DNA from: Opitutaceae bacterium
GTDB lineage: Bacteria; Verrucomicrobiota; Verrucomicrobiia; Opitutales; Opitutaceae
Length of the DNA stretch: 64,000 nucleotides
NCBI GenBank assembly: GCA_003164715.1
Contig: PLTZ01000009.1
Location: forward strand, 62,001 to 126,000
Reading direction: 5' to 3'
In this document: positions 25,511 through 34,117 of the stretch, piece after piece
How the letters are laid out: every line of letters starts with the position of its first letter
Position numbering within the stretch: the first letter of the stretch is position 1
Position numbers and translations under genes: made by a program
The notes under the pieces: model-generated
What the model was told of the DNA's origin: nothing
Database searches by the model: none
Seen by the model: only the letters and a program-made list of their open reading frames with translations

Positions 25511-26197
25511 TCAGGCCCCGACCGCGCGCCAGAACGCCTCGGTGTCGCCCAGGCTTTCGAGCACGGCGTCCGGGTTGAACGCCGCGAGCTCCGCCGCCTT
25601 CGAGCCGCCCGTGGCGACGGCCATCGCCCGGGCGCCGAAGGCGCGCGCGCAGGCGATGTCATGGGGCGTGTCCCCCACGACCCATGTCCGGTCGCCGGTG
25701 AACTCAATGCCCCAGTGGCCCCTGGCCCGGCGCAGGACGTGGGGGCCCAGCTCGTTGCGGCTCTCGCTGTCGTCCGCGAAGGCCCCGATGGGGAAGTACT
25801 CCCAGAGGCCATGGAACCCGAGCTTGGCCTGCGCGCCCCGGCGCAGGTTGCCCGTGAGGAGCCCCTGGACCACGCCGGGGTGCGCGGCGGCCCTGCCGAG
25901 GATCTCGGAAACGCCCGGCAGGATCCGCGTGCCGCTCTGCCCGAGGACGCCGGGCAGCGCCGACACGTACCCGTCGATGTAGCGCTCGGCGTTCTCCTTG
26001 GTGTTTTCGATCCCGAACCTTGAGAAGATCTGCCGGATGATCCAGGGGTCCGTCCGCCCGGCGAATTCGATCCCCTCAAAGGACCCCGAGACCCCGAAGA
26101 CGTCCTGCAGGGCAGCCTGAAGCGCCTTCATGCCGGCCCTCCCCGATTGCAGGATCGTTCCGTCTATGTCCCAAAGAATGAGGAGCTTTTGCATCAT
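25511..26197 (-). CDS. HAD-superfamily phosphatase (phosphoglycolate phosphatase-like)
   Basis: A 228-residue HAD hydrolase with a helical cap. Motif I is LLILWDIDGTILQSG (Asp nucleophile and acid), motif II GLLTGNLRRGAQ, then a Lys-containing region around AQAKLGF, and motif IV WVVGDTPHDIACARAFGARA. This layout matches the phosphoglycolate phosphatase/beta-phosphoglucomutase group; the real substrate is unknown. It is divergent from the lipoprotein gene at 26285 and 73 nt upstream of rpiB on the same strand, so the two may be co-transcribed. Confidence 0.85.
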   Translation of the reverse strand: MMQKLLILWDIDGTILQSGRAGMKALQAALQDVFGVSGSFEGIEFAGRTDPWIIRQIFSRFGIENTKENAERYIDGYVSALPGVLGQSGTRILPGVSEILGRAAAHPGVVQGLLTGNLRRGAQAKLGFHGLWEYFPIGAFADDSESRNELGPHVLRRARGHWGIEFTGDRTWVVGDTPHDIACARAFGARAMAVATGGSKAAELAAFNPDAVLESLGDTEAFWRAVGA

Positions 26198-26250
26198 TGT
26201 GAAACCATCGCCCTTTGCCGGAGTCTATCCCCGACGAGGTCGATTGAACC

Positions 26251-26264
26251 GTTTAGTCCTAAAC
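26251..26264. promoter_or_regulatory. Short palindrome in a divergent promoter region
   Basis: GTTTAG-TC-CTAAAC is a perfect 6+6 dyad in the 87-nt gap between the divergent HAD phosphatase and lipoprotein genes, 21 nt before the lipoprotein ATG. It could be an operator; chance is also plausible for a repeat this short. Confidence 0.25.
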
Positions 26265-26284
26265 ACCAAGATTCTCCCATCGCC

Positions 26285-26734
26285 ATGAAGACCACCAGAA
26301 TTTTCACCATCGTCTCGGCCGTCGTCTGCGGGGCGCTGATCGCGGGTTGCTCGACGCCGGACTCGAGGATCAGCCGCAGCCCGGAGGCCTTCGCCAGGCT
26401 CAACCCCGACCAGCAGGCGCTCGTCAAGGCCGGGCAGATCGCGCCGGGCTTCGACATGGAGGCCGTCACCCTGGCGCTCGGAGACCCCGACCGCAAAACC
26501 ATCATCACGAACGCCACCGGACAGCATCAGGTGTGGCACTATGTGACCTACGTCGACTACCAGGGCGGCGTCATCTACATGGGCTACTACCACCGTTTCA
26601 GGGGCTGGGGCGGCCCGTACTTCTACGGCGGCATCCCCTATTATGACGGCTTCCCGGCCCAGGTGCACGACCGCATCCGCGTCGTCTTTGACTCCGGCGG
26701 CCGGGTGGTCTCGGTCGAGCAGGAGAAACCCTAG
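26285..26734 (+). CDS. Small lipoprotein, hypothetical
   Basis: 149 residues starting MKTTRIF with a hydrophobic segment and the lipobox GALIAGCS, so cleavage before Cys and lipid anchoring are expected. The mature part has FARLNPDQQALVKAGQIAPG, which then continues FDMEAVTLALGDPDRK, a pattern like the SmpA/BamE fold where a helix pair is followed by a three-stranded sheet. A Gly/Tyr-rich stretch (YMGYYHRFRGWGGPYFYGG) follows. I infer an envelope role only. Its TAG stop shares CTAG (26731-26734) with the convergent transglutaminase stop. Confidence 0.72.
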   Translation: MKTTRIFTIVSAVVCGALIAGCSTPDSRISRSPEAFARLNPDQQALVKAGQIAPGFDMEAVTLALGDPDRKTIITNATGQHQVWHYVTYVDYQGGVIYMGYYHRFRGWGGPYFYGGIPYYDGFPAQVHDRIRVVFDSGGRVVSVEQEKP

Positions 26735-27588
26735 CGCGCGGCGCCGGCGGCCTCGGCCTCGCGGACCCTGACCTCGACGTTGAGCGAGCGGGTCTTTGCC
26801 CCGCGGTAGGTGCCGCTCACCGGCCGGATGTCCGCGTAGTCGCGCCCCGACGCCACCTTGACATAGCGCTCGTCCGCGGGCCGGTCATGCGTGGGGTCGA
26901 AGGCGGCCCATCCGTGGCCCTGGACGTAGGCCTCAATCCACGCATGGGAGGCCTCGTCGTCATCGTGCTTGCGCTGCGACCGCATGAAGTAGCCGCTCAC
27001 GTACCGGGCCGGGATGTCCGAACACCGGCACATCCCGAGCGCGACGTGCGCAAAGTCCTGGCAGACGCCCGAGCGAAGCTTGATCGCGTCCGTGGCCAGT
27101 GTGGCGACGCCGGTGATCCTCGGCTTGTAGGCGAACGTCCGGAACACGTGCCCGCAGATCGTCCGCACGTCCGACCACACGTCGGACCGGCCCCCGCTCA
27201 GCGCATCCTTGGCCTCCTTCCACACCTCGACCTCCAGCGGCACGTAATGGGAATCCACCAGGAATTCGGCGAGCATCTCCCGTTCGCTGCCCGGCTCTAG
27301 GTTGGGCACCTCGGGTACGGGCGGCCGGGCCGAGTTGGGCGTCGTCTCCACCTCGGAGATCGCCTCGATCATCAGGCGGCTGTGGCCGTCGGCGACGTCG
27401 AAGTAGTGGACCGCGTTCCCGTAAAAGTCCGTGTAGTCGCGCATGCGGGCGGCCGGGTCCGTCCGCAGCTCGAAGCTGCGGCGGACCTGGCCGGCGTCGT
27501 CCACGGGTCTTAGGCGGACCTCATTGAAGCTGTCGTGCGCCTTGCCTGCGTAGACAAACGTGGTCCGGTGAAGAAGACTGATGAGCAT
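26731..27588 (-). CDS. Transglutaminase-like protein with N-terminal beta domain
   Basis: 285 residues from ATG 27588 (MLISLLHRTTFVYAG is the typical opening). The N-terminal bacterial transglutaminase-like domain carries FNEVRLRPVDD and YGNAVHYFDV. The catalytic core holds Cys in LRSGVCQDFAHVALGMCR, His in EASHAWIEAYV and Asp in WAAFDPTHDRP, the papain-like triad. It is the third gene of the ATP-grasp/alpha-E/transglutaminase set found in many bacteria, thought to build or trim a peptide; the product is not established. A 34-nt gap follows the alpha-E gene. Confidence 0.9.
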   Translation of the reverse strand: MLISLLHRTTFVYAGKAHDSFNEVRLRPVDDAGQVRRSFELRTDPAARMRDYTDFYGNAVHYFDVADGHSRLMIEAISEVETTPNSARPPVPEVPNLEPGSEREMLAEFLVDSHYVPLEVEVWKEAKDALSGGRSDVWSDVRTICGHVFRTFAYKPRITGVATLATDAIKLRSGVCQDFAHVALGMCRCSDIPARYVSGYFMRSQRKHDDDEASHAWIEAYVQGHGWAAFDPTHDRPADERYVKVASGRDYADIRPVSGTYRGAKTRSLNVEVRVREAEAAGAAR

Positions 27589-27622
27589 GTATGCGCGATA
27601 AGGACACCCCTGCGAGGCGTCC

Positions 27623-28675
27623 CTACCACTGCTGCTGCTGCAGCTGCTGTTCCTCCTGCGTCGACTCGGCCTGGTAGAACATCGTCGTCTGGACAACCTC
27701 GTCGCTTATCTTTTCAAGAGACGCGGCGATTTCAACTAGGAACTCGTGCAGCCCCTCCTTCAGGACCTCGTCGATGGTCAGGGACTGCAGGTCGGCCAGC
27801 AGCCGCCGCGACGCCCGGGCTGCCTCCGTGCGCGGGCGCGCCCCCGACTCCCCGAGTATCCGCCTCAGGAAATCGTCGACCTGCGCCGCGCAGAAGTGGA
27901 TCGAACGGGGGAATGAGTCCGAGAAGATGAGGAATTCGGCGACCTTCCACGGCAGGATCTCGCGCACGTAGAACCTGCGGTAGGCCTCGAGCGCGCTCGC
28001 CGACCGGAGCACGGCCTGCCACTGCGCGGTGTCGAGGGCCCCGCCGACGTCGCCCGCGCTCGGCAGCAGGATGTGGTACTTCACGTCGAGGATCCGCGCC
28101 GTCTTGTGGGCCCGCTCGACGAATTTCCCGAATTGGATGAACTCCCAGCCCTCGCTGCGCGAGTAGGTCGAGTCCGTCAGCCCCTGGAAGAGGTGGGAGT
28201 TGCGCTTGATGTCCTGGAAGAACTCGTAGGGGCCGGCGGCCCACACGTCCGCGGTGCTCCGGGACTTCATGAACAGGTAGAGCTCGTTTATCGTCTCCCA
28301 CATCTCGACCGAGATCTGGTCGCGGATCATCCGGGCGTTCTCGCGCGCCGCGAAGACGCAGGACAGGATCGAGTTCGTGTTGCGCAGGTCGAAGGCGAAG
28401 AACTCGGTGACGGACCGGCTTTCCGCAGTCTCGTAGTGCTTGTCAAACAGCTCCTGGTCGCCGGAGCTGGCGAGGAGCGACCCCCAGTGCTCCCGAAGGT
28501 GCGCGTCGTCGTATCCCCTGAAATCGAGGATGAACTGCAGGTTCACCTCGAGCAGGCGGGCGATGTTCTCGGCGCGCTCGATGTACCGGCTCATCCAGTA
28601 GAGGCAGTGCGCGACGCGCGAGAGCATCACGTTGGCCTGCGGCCGGGGGGCGGGGATCTTCGGAGCTGGGGGCAT
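27623..28675 (-). CDS. Alpha-E domain protein
   Basis: A helical protein of 350 residues from ATG 28675, or 334 from ATG 28627 (MLSRVAHCLYWMSRYIERAE), which is the usual family start. The conserved E-R pair is in RYIERAENIARLLEV, and a second ER-containing helix is FGKFVERAHKTARILDVKYH. The alpha-E family partners with circularly permuted ATP-grasp and transglutaminase proteins, as it does here. The tail is Gln-rich (QEEQQLQQQQW). No catalytic residues are known; it probably acts as a scaffold in a peptide-ligation system. Confidence 0.9.
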   Translation of the reverse strand: MPPAPKIPAPRPQANVMLSRVAHCLYWMSRYIERAENIARLLEVNLQFILDFRGYDDAHLREHWGSLLASSGDQELFDKHYETAESRSVTEFFAFDLRNTNSILSCVFAARENARMIRDQISVEMWETINELYLFMKSRSTADVWAAGPYEFFQDIKRNSHLFQGLTDSTYSRSEGWEFIQFGKFVERAHKTARILDVKYHILLPSAGDVGGALDTAQWQAVLRSASALEAYRRFYVREILPWKVAEFLIFSDSFPRSIHFCAAQVDDFLRRILGESGARPRTEAARASRRLLADLQSLTIDEVLKEGLHEFLVEIAASLEKISDEVVQTTMFYQAESTQEEQQLQQQQW

Positions 28676-28695
28676 GGCGACGCGTGCTTGGGGGG

Positions 28696-30141
28696 CTATT
28701 TGTCTCCTGCGAGCACCCAGGTGTCCTTGGAGCCGCCGCCCTGCGACGAGTTGACGACGAGGGAACCCTTCCTGAGCGCCACGCGGGTGAGGCCTCCGGG
28801 TGTGACCACCGTCTTCTCCCCGCACAGCACGTAGGGCCTCAGGTCGATGTGGCGGCCCTCGAGGCGGTTATCGCACCAGGTCGGCGAACGCGAGAGGTTC
28901 ACCGGATCCTGCGCGATGAAGTTGCGGGGGTTTGCGGCGACTTTAGCGCGGAAGTCGGCGACCTCCTCCTTGCTCGAGGCGGGCCCGATCAGCATGCCGT
29001 AGCCGCCGGCCTCGTTCGCCGACTTGACCACCAGCTTGGCCATGTTCTCGAGAATGAACTTCCTGTCGGCCGGGTCGGACGCCAGGTACGTGCTCACGTT
29101 CGGCAGGATCGGCTCCTGGTCGAGGTAGTACTTGATGACCTTGGGAACGTAGGCGTAGATAACCTTGTCGTCCGCCACGCCGGTGCCGATCGAGTTGGCG
29201 AGCGCCACGTTTCCCGCCCGGTAGGCGGCCACCAGCCCCGGGACGCCGAGCATCGAGTCCGGCCTGAACACCGACGGGTCGAGGAAGTCGTCGTCGATCC
29301 TCCGGTAGATCACGTCGACCGGCAACAGGCCCGCCGTCGTGCGCATGTACACGCGGGCGTCCTGCACCAGGAGGTCGCGTCCCTCGACGATGGGGATCCC
29401 CATCTGGCGGGCCAGGAAGCAATGCTCGAAATAGGCGCTGTTGTAGACGCCGGGCGTCAGGAGGACCACGCTCGGCTTTTCGTCCCTGTGCGGGGCGATG
29501 TGCAGCAGGGACTTCAGCAGCATCTCCGGATAGCCCTCGACCGGGCGGACCCCGTAGCTCTGGAAGAGGTTGGGGAAGGCGCGCCGCATCGCCGAACGAT
29601 TCTCCATCATGTACGAGACGCCGGACGGGCAGCGCAGGTTGTCCTCAAGGACAAGGTAGTTGCCGTCCCGGTCGCGAATCAGGTCGGTCCCGCAGATGTG
29701 CACATAGATGTTGTGGGGAACCGCGAAATTCATGAATTCCCGGCGGAAATGCTTGGCGCTGAGAATCTGGGCGGCCGGGATGACGCCGTCCTTGATGATC
29801 TTCTGCTTGTGGTAGAGATCGTGCAGGAAGAGGTTAAGCGCCGTGATGCGCTGGATGAGCCCGGCCTCGAGCCTCGACCACTCCTTTGCCGGGATGATCC
29901 GCGGTATCAGGTCGAACGGGAAGATGCGTTCCGTGCCCTCGGAGTCGTTGTACACCGTGAACGTGACGCCCCGCCGCAGGAACGCGAGGTCGACCGCCGC
30001 GCGCCTGCGCTCGAATTCGGCCAGCGGGAGCGTGCCGAGCCGCTCGACGAGACTGCGGTAGTGGGGACGCACGCCACCGTCGCCAGCGTACATTTCGTCA
30101 AAGAAATCGCCGGGGTCGTAGGGGTTGCTTAGGAGCGACAC
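28696..30141 (-). CDS. Circularly permuted ATP-grasp type 2 protein
   Basis: A 481-residue ligase-like protein of the DUF404/DUF407 family, predicted to form amide bonds using ATP. Visible features: [51 protein letters not shown] (nucleotide/metal site), and the late [15 protein letters not shown] loop with Gly residues typical of ATP-grasp. The length is close to the family norm. First gene of the three-gene set with alpha-E (20 nt downstream) and transglutaminase, plausibly a system that makes and later cleaves a small peptide tag. Confidence 0.92.
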   Translation of the reverse strand: MSLLSNPYDPGDFFDEMYAGDGGVRPHYRSLVERLGTLPLAEFERRRAAVDLAFLRRGVTFTVYNDSEGTERIFPFDLIPRIIPAKEWSRLEAGLIQRITALNLFLHDLYHKQKIIKDGVIPAAQILSAKHFRREFMNFAVPHNIYVHICGTDLIRDRDGNYLVLEDNLRCPSGVSYMMENRSAMRRAFPNLFQSYGVRPVEGYPEMLLKSLLHIAPHRDEKPSVVLLTPGVYNSAYFEHCFLARQMGIPIVEGRDLLVQDARVYMRTTAGLLPVDVIYRRIDDDFLDPSVFRPDSMLGVPGLVAAYRAGNVALANSIGTGVADDKVIYAYVPKVIKYYLDQEPILPNVSTYLASDPADRKFILENMAKLVVKSANEAGGYGMLIGPASSKEEVADFRAKVAANPRNFIAQDPVNLSRSPTWCDNRLEGRHIDLRPYVLCGEKTVVTPGGLTRVALRKGSLVVNSSQGGGSKDTWVLAGDK

Positions 30142-30218
30142 GTGGATCTTGTTTATGCCATCGGCACCGTTTCAGCAGGTTCCTTGCCAGAGCGCGCCGG
30201 ATCCCGGCCCGCGGCTCG

Positions 30219-33200
30219 TCACTGGGGGGATGCCGGAAAATTGAACGGCAGCTCTATCCTTGCGTCGACGGTCCGGTCGTCCGGCGCGGTTGCGGCGCGG
30301 AACAGCCACTTTTCGACCGCCTGCTTGCAGCGCCGCGCGATGTCGTCGTCGGTCGAGCGGACAATCTCGACGTCGGCCACCGATCCGTCGCGCCGGACGA
30401 CGAGCGACAGCACCACCTCGCCTCCCGTCTTGCGCTGGCTGGCGCTTAAGACGGGCGCCGGGGCCGAATAGCTCGCGGGCGGGGTCTTGACCTCGCTCGT
30501 CGTGAAGACCCGGTCCCTGCGCAGGAGGTGGGCGGAGAACTTGAGCGTCTGGCCCTCGGGGATCTCGCAGGAGACGGGCGTCGAGTCGTAGCCGGGGAGC
30601 GTGAGGGCGAACGACGCCACCTTTGGCGTAAGGTCGTGAATCACGAGGGGTGTCGTGCCGAGGAAGGAGTCGTCCTTGCTCACGGACGCTCCGCTCGGGT
30701 CGCTCGTGAGCTCGAGCGAGCCGTCCACGTACTGGGTCTCGGCCCGGGCTTTCGCGCCCGTCACGACCGTCACCTTGGAGGCGTGGTCGCGGCATCCGGG
30801 CCGCGAGAACGTGACGACGTAGTCGCCGTGGATAAAATCGTCGATCGTGGCGGGCGTCCTGCCCGTGCGAACGGGCTTGCCCGCCGGGTCCGCTGCTGCG
30901 CGGATCGCGAATTCCAGGCCGTCCGGGCTGCTCGCGAGCTCGAGCGCCCCGTAGATGGTCTGCAGCTTGATGGCGCCGAGGTCTGCGACCGTCCCCCCCT
31001 TGACCTCGACGGTCGTCTGAACGGGCTCAAAGCCCGCCAGGGAAATCTGGACCTGGTGGCTTCCCGGGGCGATCCCCTCCGCCTTCACCGGGGAGCGCAA
31101 GGGGGCGGCCCCGTCGATCGAAACGGCCGCGCCGTCCGGCGAGGTCGCGACGACGAGCGAACCCGGCAGTTTCGCCAGCCGCTGGGCCTCCTGTTCCTCC
31201 ATGACCCTGCGGCGAGTCTCCTCCTCGGTCTTCTTCTTAGTGGTCTCTATCGCGGTCTCCAGCTCCTTGCGGCTGCGCTCGGCCTCCTCCTTCGCGACCT
31301 GCTCGGCCTCCTTCAGGCGCTGCTCGGCGATATGGTGGGCAAGCTGCTCCTGCTGCTCCAGGTCATACGCCTTCGCCCGCTCCATCCGCGCCTCCAGCAC
31401 GACGGCAATGGCCGCAAAGACGAGGCCAGCGGCGACGAGGAGCCACACGTAGAAGCCGACCTTGCTCTTGGGATGCGCCGGCCCTTCCGCGGCCTCCTTG
31501 GCCACAGGCTTTAGCCTGGACACCGCCTCAAAGGGAAGCGCGGTGACGGGCGTTGGGGGCATGGTCCCCCCTATCGCCATCTTCGGCCCGCGGCCCACGG
31601 GCGTGGCCGCCTGACCCGGTTCGGGAAGCGGGGCCTCGGGGACCGCGAAGCCCGGATTAGAGAATGAGGGCGGCCGTGCCGAAGGGGCCGGCGCGGGGAA
31701 ATGGGGCGGGGCGTCCGGGGCCGGCGGGACGTAGGACGGGGGAGCGGCCGAATGCGGCGCGGGGAAGGACGGTTGGGAGCTTCTCGGCGTCGCCGGGAAG
31801 GCGGCCGGCGCTCCCGGAGCAGGCGCCGGGAACGAGGGTGGGGGCGCCGCGTACGGCGCCGGGAACGAGGGATGTGTGCCCTTCGGCGCGGAGAAGGACG
31901 TGCTCATGGCCGGCGGCGGGGCCATCGGGCGCGCTTGCAGCGGCGGCAACGTCGCCCGGGTTCCCTGCGCCTGGGGCCCAGGCGCAGGAATCGGCGGGGT
32001 GGCCACGGATCGCGGGGGCACCGTCGGCCGGACCGGCTTCGGGGCGCCGGGCGCGGCGCTCGCCTGGGTGTCCAGCGAAAGCATGGGTTTCGGGCGGGTG
32101 GGGGGCGGCGCCACCGGCTTCACCACGGGCTCGGCGACCGGTTCGGGCTCCTCTTCGATCAGCGCGGGCGCCGCAGTCTCGGCCTCGGGCGGTGCCTCGG
32201 CCTCGCCCCACGGCGCGATCCAATCCTCGCGGCCGCCCATCCGCCCGCTCACCAGATGCAGCAAACCGAGGGACGACAGCGAGAACGAGGCTTCCACTGG
32301 GGCGCCGGCGAACTTAAGCCCCATCTCGGCTGCCAGCTTCCCCAGGCCCGGCTCCCAGTGCGGGATTCCCGCGGCGGCGGACACCTCCCGGACAAACCAC
32401 GACTGCCTGCCGGTGAGCCCCAGGCAGGCGAGCGCCGGGGGGCTGGCCGACGCCGGGAGCTTGCCGAGCGCCTCCTTGAGACCCGCGCTGACGATGGCGG
32501 CGATCTTCGGACCGCTCTCGGTGAAATCATAGGCGCCGTTGAAGAAGAGCCGTGCGCCCGCGCCTCGGAACTTAAGTCTCAGGGTCGACTGAACGGCCTC
32601 GAAGATCGCGTCCATGCCGACCGAGCAGGGGACCGCGGCCTCGGCTCCGGCCGCGCTGACGAGGAGCAGGTGGGACTGGCCCCAGCCCGGGTCCCAGAGC
32701 GCGACCGCCCCTCCCGCGCCGCCGGCCCGCAGCGCCTTTGACACCGCTCCGACAGTCGCGAATGCGGAGACGCAGATGCCGTCCGCCACGACCTTCAGGT
32801 CCGTAAACGCCTTCCGGGAGCGCTCCATCGACTCGCGCGACGAGGCCGTCAGCAGCCAGCGCTCCGTGCCATCGGGGGTGACCTTCCCCCCGTCCCCCGC
32901 GTTGCACGTCGCATAGGCGATCGGCGCCCTCGGGTCCGTCTGCAACCCGGAGGCGACCGAGCGGAACGACTCGTCCGAACGGTCCAGAAGGGCCTCCGTG
33001 TCGGTGGAAAGGTGCCAGCTTGACGCGCCGGGCCAGAGCAGGGCCGCCGCGCTGAACCCCTCGGTCTTCCGCGCGGGAGCCACCGCGTCAAGGAGCGCCT
33101 CGAGCGCTGGCTTGTCCTCGAGCGCGCACTCCCCCCCGGCCTCCACGGTCCCGTTCGCCGCGCGCAGCGCGCGCACGGTGTGCTGGGTCAACTCGACTAC

Positions 33201-33227
33201 GATCTGGGTCTCTTCAACCTTGGGCAT
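30219..33227 (-). CDS. Membrane protein fusing an actin-like-fold candidate domain, Pro-rich linker, PEGA repeats and TonB C-terminal domain
   Basis: A 1002-residue single-pass protein. Residues 1-345 resemble the PilM/GspL-type actin-like fold: IVVELTQHTVRALRAANG, then AVALWDPGWGQSHLLLVSAA; the family call is tentative. Residues 346-580 are Pro/Ala-rich with repeated SFPAP units. A TM helix (590-612, FYVWLLVAAGLVFAAIAVVL) is followed by a charged coiled coil (613-686), then PEGA-like repeats (689-755, 760-830, 835-905). A TonB-type domain ends it, with GGEVVLSLVVRRDGSVADVE and WLFRAAT. Likely topology: actin-like part in the cytosol, PEGA/TonB in the periplasm. The coiled-coil gene lies 29 nt upstream. 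Confidence 0.78.
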   Translation of the reverse strand: MPKVEETQIVVELTQHTVRALRAANGTVEAGGECALEDKPALEALLDAVAPARKTEGFSAAALLWPGASSWHLSTDTEALLDRSDESFRSVASGLQTDPRAPIAYATCNAGDGGKVTPDGTERWLLTASSRESMERSRKAFTDLKVVADGICVSAFATVGAVSKALRAGGAGGAVALWDPGWGQSHLLLVSAAGAEAAVPCSVGMDAIFEAVQSTLRLKFRGAGARLFFNGAYDFTESGPKIAAIVSAGLKEALGKLPASASPPALACLGLTGRQSWFVREVSAAAGIPHWEPGLGKLAAEMGLKFAGAPVEASFSLSSLGLLHLVSGRMGGREDWIAPWGEAEAPPEAETAAPALIEEEPEPVAEPVVKPVAPPPTRPKPMLSLDTQASAAPGAPKPVRPTVPPRSVATPPIPAPGPQAQGTRATLPPLQARPMAPPPAMSTSFSAPKGTHPSFPAPYAAPPPSFPAPAPGAPAAFPATPRSSQPSFPAPHSAAPPSYVPPAPDAPPHFPAPAPSARPPSFSNPGFAVPEAPLPEPGQAATPVGRGPKMAIGGTMPPTPVTALPFEAVSRLKPVAKEAAEGPAHPKSKVGFYVWLLVAAGLVFAAIAVVLEARMERAKAYDLEQQEQLAHHIAEQRLKEAEQVAKEEAERSRKELETAIETTKKKTEEETRRRVMEEQEAQRLAKLPGSLVVATSPDGAAVSIDGAAPLRSPVKAEGIAPGSHQVQISLAGFEPVQTTVEVKGGTVADLGAIKLQTIYGALELASSPDGLEFAIRAAADPAGKPVRTGRTPATIDDFIHGDYVVTFSRPGCRDHASKVTVVTGAKARAETQYVDGSLELTSDPSGASVSKDDSFLGTTPLVIHDLTPKVASFALTLPGYDSTPVSCEIPEGQTLKFSAHLLRRDRVFTTSEVKTPPASYSAPAPVLSASQRKTGGEVVLSLVVRRDGSVADVEIVRSTDDDIARRCKQAVEKWLFRAATAPDDRTVDARIELPFNFPASPQ

Positions 33228-33256
33228 GGTGGGCGATCAGCGGGTCATCGGTCGCC

Positions 33257-33949
33257 TCATGTTCTCGCGAAGTTCTTGAGGCGCTCCTGTAGCTGGCGGC
33301 TGCGCTCCTCGAACATGACCTCCTTGGCGGCCACGGCGGCGACCTGCGCCTCCAGCTTCGCGCGCAACTCGTGCTGCTGGGCCTCTTCCCTCACCAGGGA
33401 ATCGGCCGCCGCCTGGAGCTCCTTCCTCTCCTCCACTAGGCTGGCCTCCTTCCGGCGGACCTCGGCCTCGCGCGCCTTCACGCCGCCCTCGATCTCGCTG
33501 CGTACGGCGATCAGCTTCGACCTGAGATCGGCGAGCGCGTGGGCCTCCGCGCCGAGCTTCGCCCGGGTCTCCGCGGCCTCGCGCTCGAAGGCGGCCCTCT
33601 GTTCGTCGAGCGGGGTGCGGTCGCGGGCCACATGGGCCCTCTCGGCCTCGACCTCGATCGCGCTCCGTCCGGGAGCCGGCGCCGGGGCGGCGGGGGCGAG
33701 CTTGCCCGCCTCCGCCCTAAGCCGGGCGAGCTTCGCCTCCCACGCAACGCACTCGGCCTCGAGGCCCTTCACCTTCTTCGCGGCGTCGGCCTGCAGCGCC
33801 CGGTTGATAGCGGACGCCGCCTTTGACGCCGCAGCGGACGCGGCGATCTCAGCCTCAAGCGCGGCCCGGTCCTTCTCAAGCTTGGCGGCCAGGAGGGTCG
33901 CGTTGGCCTCGCGACGTTCCAGGGCCTCTTCGCGTTCGGCTGGGGTCAT
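33257..33949 (-). CDS. Coiled-coil protein, hypothetical
   Basis: 230 residues made almost wholly of Ala/Glu/Lys/Arg heptads (MTPAEREEALERREANATLL onward), with one short Pro/Ala break near 83-93 (APAAPAPAPG). No signal peptide or membrane segment is seen, so it is probably a cytosolic rod. The gene lies 29 nt upstream of the PEGA/TonB fusion gene on the same strand and probably forms an operon with it. The function is unknown; a scaffold binding the cytosolic part of its neighbour would fit. Confidence 0.7.
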   Translation of the reverse strand: MTPAEREEALERREANATLLAAKLEKDRAALEAEIAASAAASKAASAINRALQADAAKKVKGLEAECVAWEAKLARLRAEAGKLAPAAPAPAPGRSAIEVEAERAHVARDRTPLDEQRAAFEREAAETRAKLGAEAHALADLRSKLIAVRSEIEGGVKAREAEVRRKEASLVEERKELQAAADSLVREEAQQHELRAKLEAQVAAVAAKEVMFEERSRQLQERLKNFART

Positions 33950-34117
33950 TTGCAGGGGTGGGCCGGGCGGCCGGCGCCGGACGGCACGACGGCGCCCGTG
34001 CGGACCGCATGGGTCCGCCGGGTTGTCCTGGCGGTTGAGAGGGTGTCCGGCACTTGGTGGGCCCTTGTTTGAACCCGGGAGGGAGCATCGCTAGATATTC
34101 TGTTCCCGGCGCGCGTG

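Noticed and set aside
33950-34117. Hairpins between lpdA and the coiled-coil gene
   Set aside because: CGGACC/GGTCCG and GGCGCC repeats are short, lack T-tracts on both strands, and are expected at this GC level.
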